From: Chloroflexota bacterium
GTDB lineage: Bacteria; Chloroflexota; Anaerolineae; Anaerolineales; Anaerolineaceae
Direction of reading: 5' to 3'
Length of the DNA stretch: 5,367 nt
Assembly: GCA_011053085.1 (NCBI GenBank)
Contig: DSBE01000270.1
Coordinates: 1-5,367, forward strand
Position numbers and translations under genes: made by a program
The notes under the pieces: model-generated
Told to the model about the DNA's origin: nothing
Databases searched by the model: none
The model's input: only the letters and a program-made list of their open reading frames with translations
Part shown: positions 4,670 through 5,367 of the stretch, piece after piece
Layout of the letters: every line of letters begins with the position of its first letter
Numbering within the stretch: position 1 is the stretch's first letter

Positions 4670-5367
4670 ATGGCGAAGATTAAAACCATTGTCATTTTTG
4701 AAGCCGGACCCGGCACCCAGCGTCCGCTGCAGGAGGTGCTGCAAGAGGCACTGCCGCGCCAGTTGAACCTGGAGGAAGCCGAGACCCTGCTGATCCCCGC
4801 GCAGCAATGGGGCGGGCAGGAAGCGGTTACCCCCGCGCTGGTGTCTGACAATGACTTTCAACAGATGCTGGTGGCGCGCCAGTTGAGCTATATGGAAGCG
4901 CGCCATTGGCACTTGAAGGATGGCGAGGCTGCGCGCGCTTATCAGGATGCCGTCTATAGCCCGGCGCTCCAGAGCATGTATTATGTGTATACCTTCGGCG
5001 GTACGTATGTGGCGGAGGCAGAACGCAAAGCTGATACCTTGCGCCTGTCGCTGGTGCCTGCCCGAAAATTCCGCCGCCCGGCGTGGATGGTGGTGGCGCT
5101 CGGGGTGCTGATCATGGCGATTCCGGTCAGCCTGTCACTGATTTTTCCGGATTTTCTCGGAGCGGGCTGGGCGATCCTTGACCTGGTGGCGATCGTGATC
5201 GGTTCAGCGGTGATCTGGCGTGGTGGTATACGCCGCTTGCGGTTGGCGCCGGTCACACACAAAGAACGCTGTCCGGGATGCGGCGCAAAGAACCGTTTCA
5301 CCAACGTGGTTACCCTGCACTGCCGCCGCTGCGGCGAGGAACTGGCGTACCAATTGCATGGGAAAGA
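4670..5367 (+). CDS. Unrecognised two-helix membrane protein with C-terminal zinc ribbon, runs off the right edge
   Basis: The frame opens at ATG 4670 and is still open at the right end, giving 232 residues plus two bases. I do not recognise the family. Residues 1-135 are a soluble region beginning MAKIKTIVIFEAGPGTQRPL, with an aromatic-rich stretch near 98-113 (SPALQSMYYVYTFGGTY). Two hydrophobic helices follow, about 139-160 and 165-183, with a short turn between them. A basic segment (RGGIRRLRL) comes next, then a zinc ribbon with Cys201, Cys204, Cys218 and Cys221 in CPGCGAKNRF and CRRCGEEL. The basic residues before and after the helical hairpin suggest both ends face the cytosol. AAAGGA (4654-4659) lies ten bases before the ATG, and a TATAAT box at 4641 suggests transcription separate from GH32. 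The soluble N-terminal part may bind a ligand or partner; nothing in the sequence names one. The coding call is strong; the role is unknown. Confidence 0.75.
   Translation, partial: MAKIKTIVIFEAGPGTQRPLQEVLQEALPRQLNLEEAETLLIPAQQWGGQEAVTPALVSDNDFQQMLVARQLSYMEARHWHLKDGEAARAYQDAVYSPALQSMYYVYTFGGTYVAEAERKADTLRLSLVPARKFRRPAWMVVALGVLIMAIPVSLSLIFPDFLGAGWAILDLVAIVIGSAVIWRGGIRRLRLAPVTHKERCPGCGAKNRFTNVVTLHCRRCGEELAYQLHGK

Noticed and set aside
4470..5304. Other frames at the right end (4470-4766, 4621-4851, 4646-4912, 4920-5111, 4981-5304)
   Set aside because: They overlap the open frame from 4670, which has a promoter, a ribosome binding site, helices and a zinc ribbon; these have none.

Overview
The window is bacterial chromosomal DNA: densely packed genes, Shine-Dalgarno sites before every start I chose, and sigma70-like promoters. 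Three of its -10 boxes read GTATAAT. The left part carries the first three genes of a long-chain olefin (ole) cluster. Such clusters are known from Chloroflexota (for example Chloroflexus), Xanthomonadaceae, Shewanella, Planctomycetes, Verrucomicrobia, Actinobacteria and others. The soluble GH32 enzyme and the unfamiliar two-helix zinc-ribbon protein would fit an Anaerolineae-like Chloroflexota genome, but this is a weak inference and the sequence alone does not settle the phylum. I saw no rRNA, tRNA, CRISPR or mobile element.

Left region, minus strand (about 1-2540): one transcription unit reading oleA (2331-1312), oleB (1266-382), oleC (385 to the left edge, incomplete). OleA condenses two fatty acyl-CoAs to a 2-alkyl-3-ketoacid. 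The reductase OleD is not in the window and may lie beyond oleC. It would make the beta-hydroxy acid, which OleC closes to a beta-lactone and OleB decarboxylates to a cis-olefin. oleB and oleC overlap by ATGA. The oleA promoter (-35 2537-2532, -10 2514-2509) gives a leader of about 170 nt that carries a 15-bp near-palindrome.

Middle (2332-2636): a 305-bp divergent control region holding the oleA promoter on one strand and a promoter for a small DinB-like protein (2637-3134) on the other. The DinB-like gene ends in the tandem stops TAG TAA.

Right region, plus strand (3174-4573): a GH32 beta-fructosidase gene with all three catalytic carboxylates intact but cut by one in-frame TAG (4148-4150) exactly between the five-bladed propeller and the C-terminal beta-sandwich. 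The sandwich continues in the same frame to 4573 with its hallmark motif preserved. The TAG lies inside a perfect AGGAGG, with a TTG codon downstream. The options are a recent nonsense mutation, a sequencing error, suppression or re-initiation.

Right edge (4641-5367): its own TATAAT box, then an unrecognised membrane protein with two hydrophobic helices and a CxxC...CxxC zinc ribbon, running out of the window.
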